From DASUKM01 sp036278735 (lineage in GTDB: Bacteria; Acidobacteriota; Vicinamibacteria; Vicinamibacterales; 2-12-FULL-66-21), in contig DASUKM010000001.1 in the NCBI GenBank assembly GCA_036278735.1, forward strand, positions 1 to 64,000: a stretch of DNA of 64,000 bases. The letters run 5' to 3'. Positions 16,353 through 24,195 of the stretch are shown in pieces. The notes beneath the pieces were generated by a model, which worked only from the letters and a program-made list of their open reading frames with translations, was not told the DNA's origin and searched no databases. The position numbers were made by a program, and so were the translations under genes. Position 1 is the first letter of the stretch. Each line of letters opens with the position of its first letter.

Positions 16353-17752
16353 CGCACGGGTGCGTTCGCGAGCCGGGCGAGCTTCTCGACGGCGCCGAGG
16401 GCTTCGGCGCCGGTCACCGGCCGCGAGAGCTGAAAAGCGCCGCCGTCGCCGGTGGTCATGACGCCCGCCGTCACGGCGAGCGCGGCGGCCGGGTAGCTGA
16501 AATGCGCCGGCGGGACGTCGGTGAACTGCGGACGTCCCTGGCGCCACCGGGCGGCGGCGCGCGGATGCGCGGTCCCGATCAGATCCAGCACGCGGCTCAC
16601 GGTCTGGGCGAAATCGGCGCGGCGGACGATCGCGCGCGGCTGGAACGTGTGATTCGGGTACGGTTCCATGACGCCGGCGCGCGTCACCGCCATGATCCAG
16701 GGGGTCGCCCAGTTCCCGCGCGTGTCGGTGACGACGACGGCGTGCGCGGGGGCGGTGCGCAGCAGATCGCCGAGCTGCACGCCGATGAGGGCGGCCAGCT
16801 GGGCGCGCGTGACCGCCGGCGACGAGCCGATCGACTTGTACTCGTCCGGCATCGACGCGAACGCGGCCTTCTCGCGCGCGGCGGCGGCGCGCGTCGCCAG
16901 CTCGGGGCTTGGCTCGATGGCCAGGGCCGCCGTGTAGGCCTGGTCGGCTCTTGCCCAGTCCTGGCGCGCCTCGTAAACCTCCGCGAGCACCGTGAGCGCG
17001 TGCGCGTCGTTCGGATCGAGGCCGGTCGCCTTCTGCGCGTCGGTCAGGGCGGCGTCGAGCGCCCCTCCCTTCAGCTCGACGTCGGCCAGTTCGCGGTACA
17101 GGAACGCGCTCTGCGGGGAGGCGGCAATGGCGGCACGGTAGGCCTTTTCCGCGTCGGTGTATTGTCCGGCATCCGCCGCACGGCGCGCGGCGGCGATCTG
17201 CTGCTGCGCGCTGTGAAATCGCAGCAGGTCCACCCGGCTCCGCAGCGTCGTCAACGTGGGGTCGGCGGCCAGCGCCTCTTCGAACGCCGCGAGCGCGGGG
17301 CCGGTGCGGCCGAGCGCCAGCAGCGCCTCTCCTTTACCCGCGAGCGCGGGCGCGTATGCGGGATGGCCGGCGAGCGCGCGATCGAAGCGTGAGACGGCTG
17401 ACGCCGCGTCCTTGCGTCCAAGCGACACGTAACCGGCGCCCGCTTCGGCCGGATAGAACCCCGGGTGCTGTTTGGCGAGCGCCGTGAACGCGCGCTCCGC
17501 GGTCTTCAGGTCGCCCGCCTGCAGGAACTGCCATGCGACGTGCTGCTGATCCGCCAGCGCGGGCGTGCCGACCGCCGGCGGCGCGGCGGGAAACACGAAA
17601 TCCGGATACCGGGGCGAGACGACGGTGGGGGCGACGAGGGGCACGCGCTCGTGCGTGCACCCGGCGACCAGGGCCGCGATCGTCAACGCCAGCGCCGCGC
17701 CGCGCGCGTACGGAATCGGCCGCGCGAAAGCGGCCCGTCTGCGGCGTGTCAT
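16349..17752 (-). CDS. TPR lipoprotein with SLH-like C-terminal region
   Basis: 467 residues. A basic N-terminus and hydrophobic stretch end in lipobox LVAGC (Cys32), so it is probably a membrane-anchored lipoprotein. Residues about 65-300 form repeated TPR-like helix pairs (GDLKTAERAFTALAKQHPG, then similar blocks every 34 residues). Residues about 315-460 contain two SLH-like stretches (AVTRAGVMEPYPNHTFQPRAIVRRADFA and a FTDVPPAHFSYPAAALAVTAGVM stretch), suggesting cell-envelope binding. It overlaps both neighbours (hflX stop, pgsA start) by 4 bp. Role unknown; a scaffold at the envelope is an inference. Confidence 0.82.
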   Translation of the reverse strand: MTRRRRAAFARPIPYARGAALALTIAALVAGCTHERVPLVAPTVVSPRYPDFVFPAAPPAVGTPALADQQHVAWQFLQAGDLKTAERAFTALAKQHPGFYPAEAGAGYVSLGRKDAASAVSRFDRALAGHPAYAPALAGKGEALLALGRTGPALAAFEEALAADPTLTTLRSRVDLLRFHSAQQQIAAARRAADAGQYTDAEKAYRAAIAASPQSAFLYRELADVELKGGALDAALTDAQKATGLDPNDAHALTVLAEVYEARQDWARADQAYTAALAIEPSPELATRAAAAREKAAFASMPDEYKSIGSSPAVTRAQLAALIGVQLGDLLRTAPAHAVVVTDTRGNWATPWIMAVTRAGVMEPYPNHTFQPRAIVRRADFAQTVSRVLDLIGTAHPRAAARWRQGRPQFTDVPPAHFSYPAAALAVTAGVMTTGDGGAFQLSRPVTGAEALGAVEKLARLANAPVR

Positions 17753-19008
17753 GAGGGATGGGTGGCGGGCGCGCGGAAGCGTCCAAGAAAGCGGCGCGGC
17801 AGCTCCGCCTCGATCGTGATCCGGCCATCGGCGGCGACGTGCCGCAGCACGCGTCCGACGCGATACAGCTGGGCGATCCGGCTCCGCTCCTCGTCGTCGT
17901 CGGATTCGAACTCGAAGGTGGCGACCGCCGTGTCGAGCGCGAGCCGCGACTCAAGCGCGGCGATCAGGTCGTCGCGTCCGTCCCCCGTGAGCGCCGACAC
18001 GCAGAGCGCGGCCGGGACCATCGTGCGCAGCCGCCCTCTGTCGGCGTCGTCCAGCCGATCGCATTTGTTGAACACCTCGACGACCGGGACGCGATCCGCG
18101 CCGACCTCGGCGAGGACGGCACGCACCGCCGCCATGTGCCGCTCGCGATCCGGATCGGAGGCGTCGATGACGTGCAGGAGCAGGTCCGCCGCGGCGACCT
18201 CCTCGAGCGTGGCGCGGAACGCCGCCACGAGCGAGTGCGGCAGCCGATCGATGAAGCCGACGGTGTCGGACACGAGCAGTTCGCGGCGATCCGGCAGCCG
18301 TACGCGGCGCAGCAGCGGGTCGAGGGTGACGAACAGCGCGTCGTTCGCCACCGCGTCGCCGCCGGTCAGGAGGTTGAACAGCGTCGTCTTGCCGGCGTTC
18401 GTGTAGCCGATCAGCGCGACGGTCGGGACGGCGGACTTGTGCCGGCGCTCGCGCAACTGGGATCGACGCCGGCGGACCGCGTCGATCCCTTTCGAGATCT
18501 GGCTGATGCGCGTCCGGATCCGACGGCGATCGGTTTCGAGTTTCGTCTCGCCGGGTCCTCGCGTGCCGATGCCGCCGCCGAGGCGCGAGAGCGCGGTGCT
18601 CGCGCCGACGAGGCGCGGCAGCAGATACTGCAGCTGCGCCAGTTCGACCTGCAGCTTGCCTTCGCGTGTGCGCGCCCGGCGCGCAAAGATGTCGAGGATC
18701 AGCTGGGTGCGGTCGAGCACCTTGCGGTCGATCGCCTTCTCCAGGTTGCGCAGCTGCGCCGGCGAGAGTTCGTTGTCGAACACCACGACGTCCACGCGCG
18801 CTTCGTCGCAGGCGCGCGCCAGGCTTTCGACTTTGCCGCTGCCGAGAAAGGTGGCCGGGTCGGGGCGCGGACGATCCTGCATGACGCGCAGCACGACCGT
18901 GGCCCCCGCCGCCTCGGCGAGGCCCGCCAGCTCGTCGAGCGCGTGTTCGGGATCGTAGTGTCGCGAGGAGTCGTTGAACAGTCCGACGAGCGCCGCGCGT
19001 TCTGTCAC
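17749..19008 (-). CDS. hflX: GTPase HflX
   Basis: 419-residue ribosome-associated GTPase that splits or rescues stalled ribosomes. The N-terminal HflX domain includes DPATFLGSGKVE and the linker GRR-like segment GGGIGTRGPGETKLETDRR (about 140-160), diagnostic of HflX. The G domain has G1 GYTNAGKTTLFN (about 200), G3 DTVGFI and G4 NKCD. GTG 19008 overlaps the stop of the tsaC-like gene by 4 bp (GTGA), and the stop overlaps the lipoprotein start. Length is as expected. Confidence 0.93.
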   Translation of the reverse strand: MTERAALVGLFNDSSRHYDPEHALDELAGLAEAAGATVVLRVMQDRPRPDPATFLGSGKVESLARACDEARVDVVVFDNELSPAQLRNLEKAIDRKVLDRTQLILDIFARRARTREGKLQVELAQLQYLLPRLVGASTALSRLGGGIGTRGPGETKLETDRRRIRTRISQISKGIDAVRRRRSQLRERRHKSAVPTVALIGYTNAGKTTLFNLLTGGDAVANDALFVTLDPLLRRVRLPDRRELLVSDTVGFIDRLPHSLVAAFRATLEEVAAADLLLHVIDASDPDRERHMAAVRAVLAEVGADRVPVVEVFNKCDRLDDADRGRLRTMVPAALCVSALTGDGRDDLIAALESRLALDTAVATFEFESDDDEERSRIAQLYRVGRVLRHVAADGRITIEAELPRRFLGRFRAPATHPS

Positions 19009-19613
19009 TCGAGCGATTCTAGCACGCGGTCCCACGGCACCGCGCCGGCCCGGATGAGGCGCAGATCGCCGCGCGCGGGCTGCACGATCGTCGACGGCGG
19101 TCCGCCAGGCGTCGGGCCCGCATCGAGAATCAGATCGAGCTGCGGCAGCGCGCTGGCGACCTCGCGGGCGGACGCCGCAGACGCCGCGCCCGAGCGGTTC
19201 GCGCTCGTGGCGGTGACGGGAAATTCGAGCGCGCGGGCGACGGCGCGAGGCACGGCGTGGTCGGGCACGCGGATCGCCACGGTGGTGCCGCCGGCGAGCG
19301 CCGCGCGCGCGAGTGCGGCGGCGGCCGGCACGACGATCGTCAGGGGCCCCGGCCACCATCGCTCCGCCAGCCGCCGCGCCACGGCGTCCAGCGCACCGGC
19401 GCGCGCGGCCTGCGCCACGTCGGCCGCGACCAGCGGCAGCGCCGCGGCGGCGTCGCGTCCCTTCAGCGCGAACAGTCGCGCCACGGCGTCCGCCTCGCGC
19501 GGATCCACCGCCAGGCCGTACAGGGTATCGGTCGGGATCGCGACGATGCCCCCGGCTCGCAGCACGTCCGCGGCGCGGGCGATCGGCTCCGCCGCCGGGG
19601 CGAGTGGATCCAC
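19005..19613 (-). CDS. L-threonylcarbamoyladenylate synthase (Sua5/YciO/YrdC family)
   Basis: About 202 residues. It would make threonylcarbamoyl-AMP from threonine, bicarbonate and ATP for the t6A modification of ANN-decoding tRNAs. The YrdC domain shows GIVAIPTDTLYGLAVDP, LKGRDAAAALPLV (the K-R-x-x-x-P-L-x region with changes), WWPGPLTIVV, VAIRVPDH and FPVTATSANRSG. The K-R-P-x-x-K-P consensus reads K-G-R-D-A-A-A-A-L-P, so substrate contacts look relaxed. The start is uncertain: GTG 19613 is the first standard codon, but CTG 19628 would give a CTGA overlap with the glpX stop and a more complete family N-terminus. It lacks the C-terminal Sua5 domain. Confidence 0.82.
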   Translation of the reverse strand: MDPLAPAAEPIARAADVLRAGGIVAIPTDTLYGLAVDPREADAVARLFALKGRDAAAALPLVAADVAQAARAGALDAVARRLAERWWPGPLTIVVPAAAALARAALAGGTTVAIRVPDHAVPRAVARALEFPVTATSANRSGAASAASAREVASALPQLDLILDAGPTPGGPPSTIVQPARGDLRLIRAGAVPWDRVLESLE

Positions 19614-19624
19614 CGGCAGGACGA

Positions 19625-20608
19625 TCAGAACCTCACCTTCACCATCCGCGATTGCTCGACGTGGATGGTATCGATGAACCGAATCCGGGGCGGATCGCTC
19701 TGCATCACGAGCGAGCTGGTCCGGGTGCCGTCGCCGAAGAAGCGGACGCCGCGCATCAGGGTTCCGTCGGTCACCCCCGTCGCGGCGAAGACGATGTTGC
19801 GCCCCGAGGCCAGATCCTTGGAGGTGTACACCTTCGTGAAATCGGTGATCCCCATCGCGCGGCAGCGCGCTTCGTGCTCGGGCGTACTGACCACGAGGCG
19901 CGCGAAGATTTCCCCGTTCAGGCACCGCATCGCGGCCGCCGTCAGGACTCCCTCGGGCGCCCCGCCGATGCCCATCACCGCATGCACGCCGCTGCCGACG
20001 ACGGCGGCGGCGATGCCCGCGGAGAGATCGCCGTCGCCGATCAGGCGGATCCGGGCGCCGGTCGCGCGGATCTCTTCGACGATCTGCTCGTGGCGCGGGC
20101 GCTCCAGCACGGTCACGACCAGGTCCGTGACGTCGCGCTCGAGACAGCGCGCGATCGCCTTCAGGTTTTCCGCGACGGTCGCGTCGAGGCTGACGGCGTG
20201 CTTGGAGCTGGGCCCGACGACCAGCTTCTGCATGTAGAGATCCGGCGCGTGCAGCAGCCCACCCCTCGCCGACGCGGCGAGCACCGCGATCGCATTCGCC
20301 GCGCCGGTCGCGCACAGGTTCGTCCCTTCGAGGGGATCGACGGCGATGTCGACCTGCGGCAGGTCGGCGCCGCGGCCGGTCGCGGCGGTCCCGACCTTTT
20401 CGCCGATGAAGAGCATCGGCGCCTTGTCGCGCTCCCCTTCCCCGATCACGATCGTGCCGTCGATGGGCACGCTGTCGAGGCAGGCCCGCATCGTCTCGAC
20501 GGCCGCCTGATCCGACTTGTGGCCGTCCCCCTGCCCCATCGTATGGGCGCAGGCGATCGCGGCCTCTTCGACGACCCGCAGGAACTCGAGCGACAGATCG
20601 GAATCCAT
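19625..20608 (-). CDS. glpX: Class II fructose-1,6-bisphosphatase
   Basis: 327-residue cytoplasmic phosphatase of gluconeogenesis. The GlpX pattern is clear: GQGDGHKSDQAAVETMR (about 25-41), VIGEGERDKAPML, the metal-binding VDPLEGTN (about 88-95) and GIGGAPEGVLTAAA. Length matches GlpX (about 330). It lies between an acyl-CoA dehydrogenase and the tsaC-like gene in a tight leftward run; a 30-bp gap precedes it. Confidence 0.93.
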   Translation of the reverse strand: MDSDLSLEFLRVVEEAAIACAHTMGQGDGHKSDQAAVETMRACLDSVPIDGTIVIGEGERDKAPMLFIGEKVGTAATGRGADLPQVDIAVDPLEGTNLCATGAANAIAVLAASARGGLLHAPDLYMQKLVVGPSSKHAVSLDATVAENLKAIARCLERDVTDLVVTVLERPRHEQIVEEIRATGARIRLIGDGDLSAGIAAAVVGSGVHAVMGIGGAPEGVLTAAAMRCLNGEIFARLVVSTPEHEARCRAMGITDFTKVYTSKDLASGRNIVFAATGVTDGTLMRGVRFFGDGTRTSSLVMQSDPPRIRFIDTIHVEQSRMVKVRF

Positions 20609-20638
20609 ATCAGCTCCCGGCGTCCGGCCGCCGTGATG

Positions 20639-21850
20639 CTACGCGCGCGGACCGCGGTAGGGGGGCAGTTCGCAGCGCGTGGGTTTGTCGTGACGATACC
20701 CGAGCAGGTAGTCGGCCTGCATCAGCTTGTGAATTTCGCGCGTCCCCTCGTAGATCACCGCCCCTTTCGCGTTCCGATAGAAACGGCCGGCCGGGTACTC
20801 GTCGGAATAGCCGTTGGCGCCGTGCACCTGCACGCAGTCGGACGCGGCGCGCTCGGAGGAGACCGTCGCGAACCACTTGGCGAGGCTCGTCTCGCGCGTG
20901 TTGCGGCGCCCCTGGTTCTTGAGGAAGCCGGCGCGCATCCACAGCAGACGCGCGGCCTGGTAGTCCGATTCCATCTGCGCGATCATCTCTTTGACGAGCT
21001 GATGCTGCGCGATCTCGACGCCGAAGGCGCGCCGCTCCTTCGCGTATTTCGCCGCGGCGTCGCGGCAGGCGCGGATCAGTCCCGTGGCGCCGGCCGCGAC
21101 GGTGTAGCGTCCCTGGTCGAGCGCGAACATCGCGATCTTGAACCCCTCGCCCGGACGGCCGAGGACATTTTCCTCCGGCACCTCGACCTCGTCCATCTTG
21201 AAGAAGCCGGTGTTGCCGGCGAGGATGCCCCACTTCTCCTTCATGCTCCCGCTCGAGAAGCCCTTGAAGGCGCGCTCGAGGATGAAGGCCGAAATCCCGG
21301 ACGGGTCGCGCCGCTTCTTCTTCTCGGCATCCGACCACGCGAACACGAGGAAGTTGTCGGCGACGTCGGCGAGCGAAATCCACATCTTCTCGCCGGTGAT
21401 CACGTAGCGGCTGCCCTTCTTGACCGCCGTCGTCTGCAGCCCGCGGACGTCGCTGCCGGCGGCCGGCTCCGTCAGCCCGTACGTCGCAATCTTGCGTCCC
21501 TGCGCCTGCGGGACCAGATAGCGCTGCTTCTGGTCCTCGCTGCCCCACGTGAGCAGCGACAGGCAGTTCAGGCCCGCGTGGACCGACATCACCACGCGCA
21601 GCGACGTATCGATGTATTCCAGTTCCTCGCTGATGAGGCCGAGGCTGATGTAGTCCATGCCCGCCCCGCCGTATTCAGCGGGCACCGAGCATCCGAGCAG
21701 CCCCATCTGGGCCATCTGCGGCAGGATGCCCGGGTCGTACCGATGCTCGCGATCGAGGTCGTGAATCTTCGGGGCCACTTCGCGCGCGCCCCACTCGCGT
21801 ACCGCCTGCTCCAGCAGGCGCTGTTCTTCCGCCAGATCGAAATCCATCAT
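20639..21850 (-). CDS. Acyl-CoA dehydrogenase
   Basis: 403-residue FAD enzyme that oxidises an acyl-CoA to the enoyl-CoA, passing electrons to ETF. The N-terminal helical domain (FDLAEEQRLLEQAVREW), flavin-binding YGLTEPAAGSDVRGLQTTA and ITGEKMWISLADVADNF, the RRAFG substrate loop and C-terminal QVHGANGYSDEYPAGRFYRNA are present. The catalytic glutamate is in VIYEGTREIHKLMQADYLLG. Substrate length is not readable; a short or branched chain is possible. Two adjacent ATGs (21850, 21847) are equivalent. A tandem octamer repeat separates it from the upstream gene. Confidence 0.92.
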   Translation of the reverse strand: MMDFDLAEEQRLLEQAVREWGAREVAPKIHDLDREHRYDPGILPQMAQMGLLGCSVPAEYGGAGMDYISLGLISEELEYIDTSLRVVMSVHAGLNCLSLLTWGSEDQKQRYLVPQAQGRKIATYGLTEPAAGSDVRGLQTTAVKKGSRYVITGEKMWISLADVADNFLVFAWSDAEKKKRRDPSGISAFILERAFKGFSSGSMKEKWGILAGNTGFFKMDEVEVPEENVLGRPGEGFKIAMFALDQGRYTVAAGATGLIRACRDAAAKYAKERRAFGVEIAQHQLVKEMIAQMESDYQAARLLWMRAGFLKNQGRRNTRETSLAKWFATVSSERAASDCVQVHGANGYSDEYPAGRFYRNAKGAVIYEGTREIHKLMQADYLLGYRHDKPTRCELPPYRGPRA

Positions 21851-21896
21851 GAAGCCGTCCCTTTCAGGAAATAAGCGATCAATTGTAGTGCATGGC

Positions 21897-21923
21897 CTCC
21901 TGATCTCCTGATCTCCTGATCTC
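21897..21923. repeat. Octamer tandem repeat CTCCTGAT
   Basis: Three complete and one partial perfect 8-bp units lie between the SAM hydrolase-type gene and the acyl-CoA dehydrogenase gene. Unlike most arrays in this window the unit is 8 bp and is exact, suggesting recent expansion. Confidence 0.85.
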
Positions 21924-21943
21924 GCCGCGCGTCTGCGCGCGGC
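21924..21943 (-). terminator. GC hairpin after the SAM hydrolase-type gene
   Basis: GCCGCGCG-TCTG-CGCGCGGC is a perfect 8-bp stem with a 4-nt loop that directly follows the stop codon at 21944. No T tract follows on the minus strand, so it is a pause or processing hairpin rather than a classic intrinsic terminator. Confidence 0.45.
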
Positions 21944-22735
21944 CTAGGAGCGGCGCCGGATCTCGACGGGCGCGCCGCGCTCCAGATCGAGCCGGGCGGC
22001 GGCGCTGCTGGAAGGGGCCGCGAGTTCGAGGTGATCCGTGCTGCCGAAGAGCGCGCCCACGCCGCCGGCCGGCAGCTCCGAATACGAGGCCACCAGGTGC
22101 GTGACGGGGTGCCCGCCAGCTTCGATCGAAATCCCGCCTCCCTGCGCGAGCCGTTCGACGAGCCGCCTGTCGATGTTGGTGACGAGATTGCCGAACCTGT
22201 CGATCCGCACGACCACGCCCCGGACGACATCGTCGGCTGCCTCCGGCAGCGGGATGTCCAGGCGCTGCGGGTCGGCGAGCGGGCGGCCGAGCGCGGCCAG
22301 TTGAATGCCTTTGGCCAGCCACGCCGCGGCCGGCGCGAACCGGTCGCGTCCCTCGAACGTACGGCTCACCGTCGGCCGGCCGTACCGCCGTTCCGTCAGC
22401 TCGACGATCTTCCGGGGAGGCGCGTCGCGGAAGACGAGCGTGAGCACGCCGTTGTCGGGCGCGACGAACCGGCACTCGCCAGCCTCGGCCGCGAGCCCGC
22501 GCCGCGCGGAGCCGACGCCCGGATCGACGACGACGAGAAAGATGGTGCCCGACGGGAAGTACTTCCAGGCGGCCGCCAGTTCCAGCGAGGCGGCGACGAC
22601 GTCGTGCGGCGGCACGTCGTGCGACAGGTCGACCAGGGTGACGTCAGGACAGATCCCGAGGATGACCCCCTTCATGGTCCCGGCGTAGTGGTCGCGGGTG
22701 CCGAAGTCGGTCAGCAGGGCGATGACGGGGCGCAC
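21944..22735 (-). CDS. SAM hydrolase / SAM hydroxide adenosyltransferase (DUF62 family)
   Basis: 263-residue member of the fluorinase-like family; known members hydrolyse S-adenosylmethionine to adenosine and methionine. Recognisable blocks are VIALLTDFGTRDHYAGTMKG at the N-terminus (the conserved Asp of LLTDFG), LVDLSHDVPPHDV, VVVDPGVGSARR and FVAPDNGVLT. The C-terminal beta domain has IDRFGNLVTNI, which in family members binds the adenine. It is cytoplasmic. ATG 22735 lies 7 bp after the stop of the methyltransferase, which suggests coexpression and a possible link in SAM turnover (inference). Confidence 0.9.
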   Translation of the reverse strand: MRPVIALLTDFGTRDHYAGTMKGVILGICPDVTLVDLSHDVPPHDVVAASLELAAAWKYFPSGTIFLVVVDPGVGSARRGLAAEAGECRFVAPDNGVLTLVFRDAPPRKIVELTERRYGRPTVSRTFEGRDRFAPAAAWLAKGIQLAALGRPLADPQRLDIPLPEAADDVVRGVVVRIDRFGNLVTNIDRRLVERLAQGGGISIEAGGHPVTHLVASYSELPAGGVGALFGSTDHLELAAPSSSAAARLDLERGAPVEIRRRS

Positions 22736-22742
22736 CCCGCAA

Positions 22743-23459
22743 TTATGCCCGTTTTCGCAGCAGGATTTCGCGCGTGTTGCTCTTGAGGAGGAACGAATCC
22801 GAGACGAGCAGCCCGTCGAACATCTTGATGATGTCGCGGTTCTGCAGCACGCGCCGGGGTCCGCCGAGACCCACGTGCCGGCGGTGGCGCAGCGAGCTGT
22901 CGTCGACGATTTCGAAGCGGGTGAAGGCTGCGCGATCGACCGCCGACGTGCAGAAGAAGCCCATGACGGCCCCTCCCGGACGCAGGACGCGGACGATCTC
23001 GCGGGCGAGCGCGTGCGCCGCCGGACGCTCGAGAAAATCGAAGATGTCCCAGCAGAGCACCCCGTCGACGCTCCCGGCCATTTGCGGCAGCCGGCCGCTC
23101 AGCGCCTCGGGCAGCGCGGCGCTGGTCTCGGCGCGCGCGTGCCGATCGACATCCACCGAGAGGTCCTCGATGAACAGCTTGCAGCCGAGCTGCTCGCCGA
23201 AGAAGCCGACGTTCGCCCCCAGGACCGGCCCGAAGTCGACGAGGACCGGCGCGTCCTGCTGCGACAAGGCGGCCACGAACTTCGGCAGCGCGCGCGAGGG
23301 CACCACGGGCTCCTGCCCGGAATGCGCCGGCGCGTCGGCCAAAGCCGGCAGCGGGTCGGAGCGCTTGCCGCCGAAGCGGAGAAGATGTGAAATCGACACG
23401 GTCGGAATCCGAATGCCTGCGCGATCCGGGCGAGTCGATGAATCGACGGATCGATTCAC
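22743..23459 (-). CDS. Class I methyltransferase-like protein
   Basis: 238 residues with a Rossmann methyltransferase-like core (VLVDFGPVLGANVGFFGEQ, DGVLCWDIFDFLERPAAHALAREIVRVLRPGG in two parts). Motif I is VDFGPVLGANV rather than G-x-G-x-G, so SAM binding is doubtful, and no substrate is evident. GTG 23459 is the longest start, but it lies inside a 15-bp inverted repeat (23432-23465); GTG 23399, giving MSISHLLRFGG, is an equally good start and would leave the repeat in the leader. It sits between bactofilin and the SAM hydrolase-type gene. Annotate as methyltransferase domain-containing, function unknown. Confidence 0.72.
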   Translation of the reverse strand: MNRSVDSSTRPDRAGIRIPTVSISHLLRFGGKRSDPLPALADAPAHSGQEPVVPSRALPKFVAALSQQDAPVLVDFGPVLGANVGFFGEQLGCKLFIEDLSVDVDRHARAETSAALPEALSGRLPQMAGSVDGVLCWDIFDFLERPAAHALAREIVRVLRPGGAVMGFFCTSAVDRAAFTRFEIVDDSSLRHRRHVGLGGPRRVLQNRDIIKMFDGLLVSDSFLLKSNTREILLRKRA

Positions 23460-23473
23460 CGACTCATCGAGTC
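23432..23473. repeat. Inverted repeats across the methyltransferase-like start
   Basis: GAGTCGATGAATCGA (23432-23446) and TCGATTCACCGACTC (23451-23465) pair with one mismatch around a 4-nt loop. A second small palindrome GACTC-ATC-GAGTC (23461-23473) overlaps it. In RNA they would fold over the GTG 23459 start region. Confidence 0.7.
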
Positions 23474-23492
23474 AACGTCGATGCGGCCGCGC

Positions 23493-24047
23493 TCAGCGTT
23501 GGGCCGACGCGACCGCCGCTCCGGCACTGGCCGCGGCCGGCATCGGCGCCGACTTGACCTCGGGCTTGGCGTCCGCCTTGGCATCGCCGATCTTCGTCCC
23601 TCCGCGCTGCATGTCGATGCTGCCGCGGAAGTGCGCCCCTTCGGCAATGGCGACGCGCGGCGCGGCGATGTCCCCGTCCACGGCGCCGTTGTCGCGGATG
23701 TCGACCTTCTCGGTCGCGGTGACGTTGCCGGTGACCTCGCCGAGGACGACGACCGACTTCGCGAACACCTGCGCCTTGATGCGGCCGTTGGGGCCGATCG
23801 TCAGCACGTTCTGCCGGAGTTCGATCTTGCCCTCGACGTGGCCCTCGATCGTGAGGTCCTCGCTGCCGCTCAGCTCTCCCTTGATGACCACGGATTTCCC
23901 GATGTTCACGGTCGTCTTCTCCAATCCACGGTGAGGCTCATTGACTCGAGCCGGCTCCGCAGCCGGCGGGGCACTGACGTGCGTGACCGGCGTGGGCGCG
24001 GGCCCGGCCGGCGGCGTCGGCTTCACCGCGTCGTCGCGTTTCCACAT
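23493..24047 (-). CDS. Bactofilin (polymer-forming cytoskeletal protein)
   Basis: 184 residues. A proline/alanine-rich flexible N-terminus (1-48) precedes the beta-helical bactofilin domain (about 49-150: VNIGKSVVIKGELSGSEDLTIEGHVEGKIEL split over rungs, then GRIKAQVFAKSVVVLGEVTGNV and VDIRDNGAVDGDI). The C-terminal tail is Ala/Lys-rich. Bactofilins polymerise without nucleotides into filaments that organise envelope growth. It has its own promoter (TAGACA-17-TATACT) and GGAGAG 8 bp before the ATG. No peptidase partner is adjacent. Confidence 0.92.
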   Translation of the reverse strand: MWKRDDAVKPTPPAGPAPTPVTHVSAPPAAEPARVNEPHRGLEKTTVNIGKSVVIKGELSGSEDLTIEGHVEGKIELRQNVLTIGPNGRIKAQVFAKSVVVLGEVTGNVTATEKVDIRDNGAVDGDIAAPRVAIAEGAHFRGSIDMQRGGTKIGDAKADAKPEVKSAPMPAAASAGAAVASAQR

Positions 24048-24121
24048 GGCACACTCTCCACCTGTCCGAAGTTGACCTCGCAGGGTGTCCTATTTCAGAG
24101 CGCTGGGCAGCAGGTGCCACC

Positions 24122-24150
24122 AGTATAAGGATCGGGCCCGGCCGTGTCTA
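24122..24150 (-). promoter_or_regulatory. Promoter of the bactofilin gene
   Basis: Minus strand TAGACA (24150-24145), 17-bp spacer, TATACT (24127-24122). The predicted start lies about 68 bp before the ATG at 24047. Confidence 0.68.
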
Positions 24151-24160
24151 GTCCCTTTTA

Positions 24161-24189
24161 TTGCTGAGGGTTACCGCGAATGGTACAAT
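24161..24189 (+). promoter_or_regulatory. Promoter of nifS/iscS, predicted leaderless
   Basis: TTGCTG (24161-24166), 17-bp spacer, TACAAT (24184-24189). The -10 ends 6 bp before ATG 24196, so transcription should begin at or beside the start codon. No Shine-Dalgarno could fit. Confidence 0.68.
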
Positions 24190-24195
24190 TTGGCA

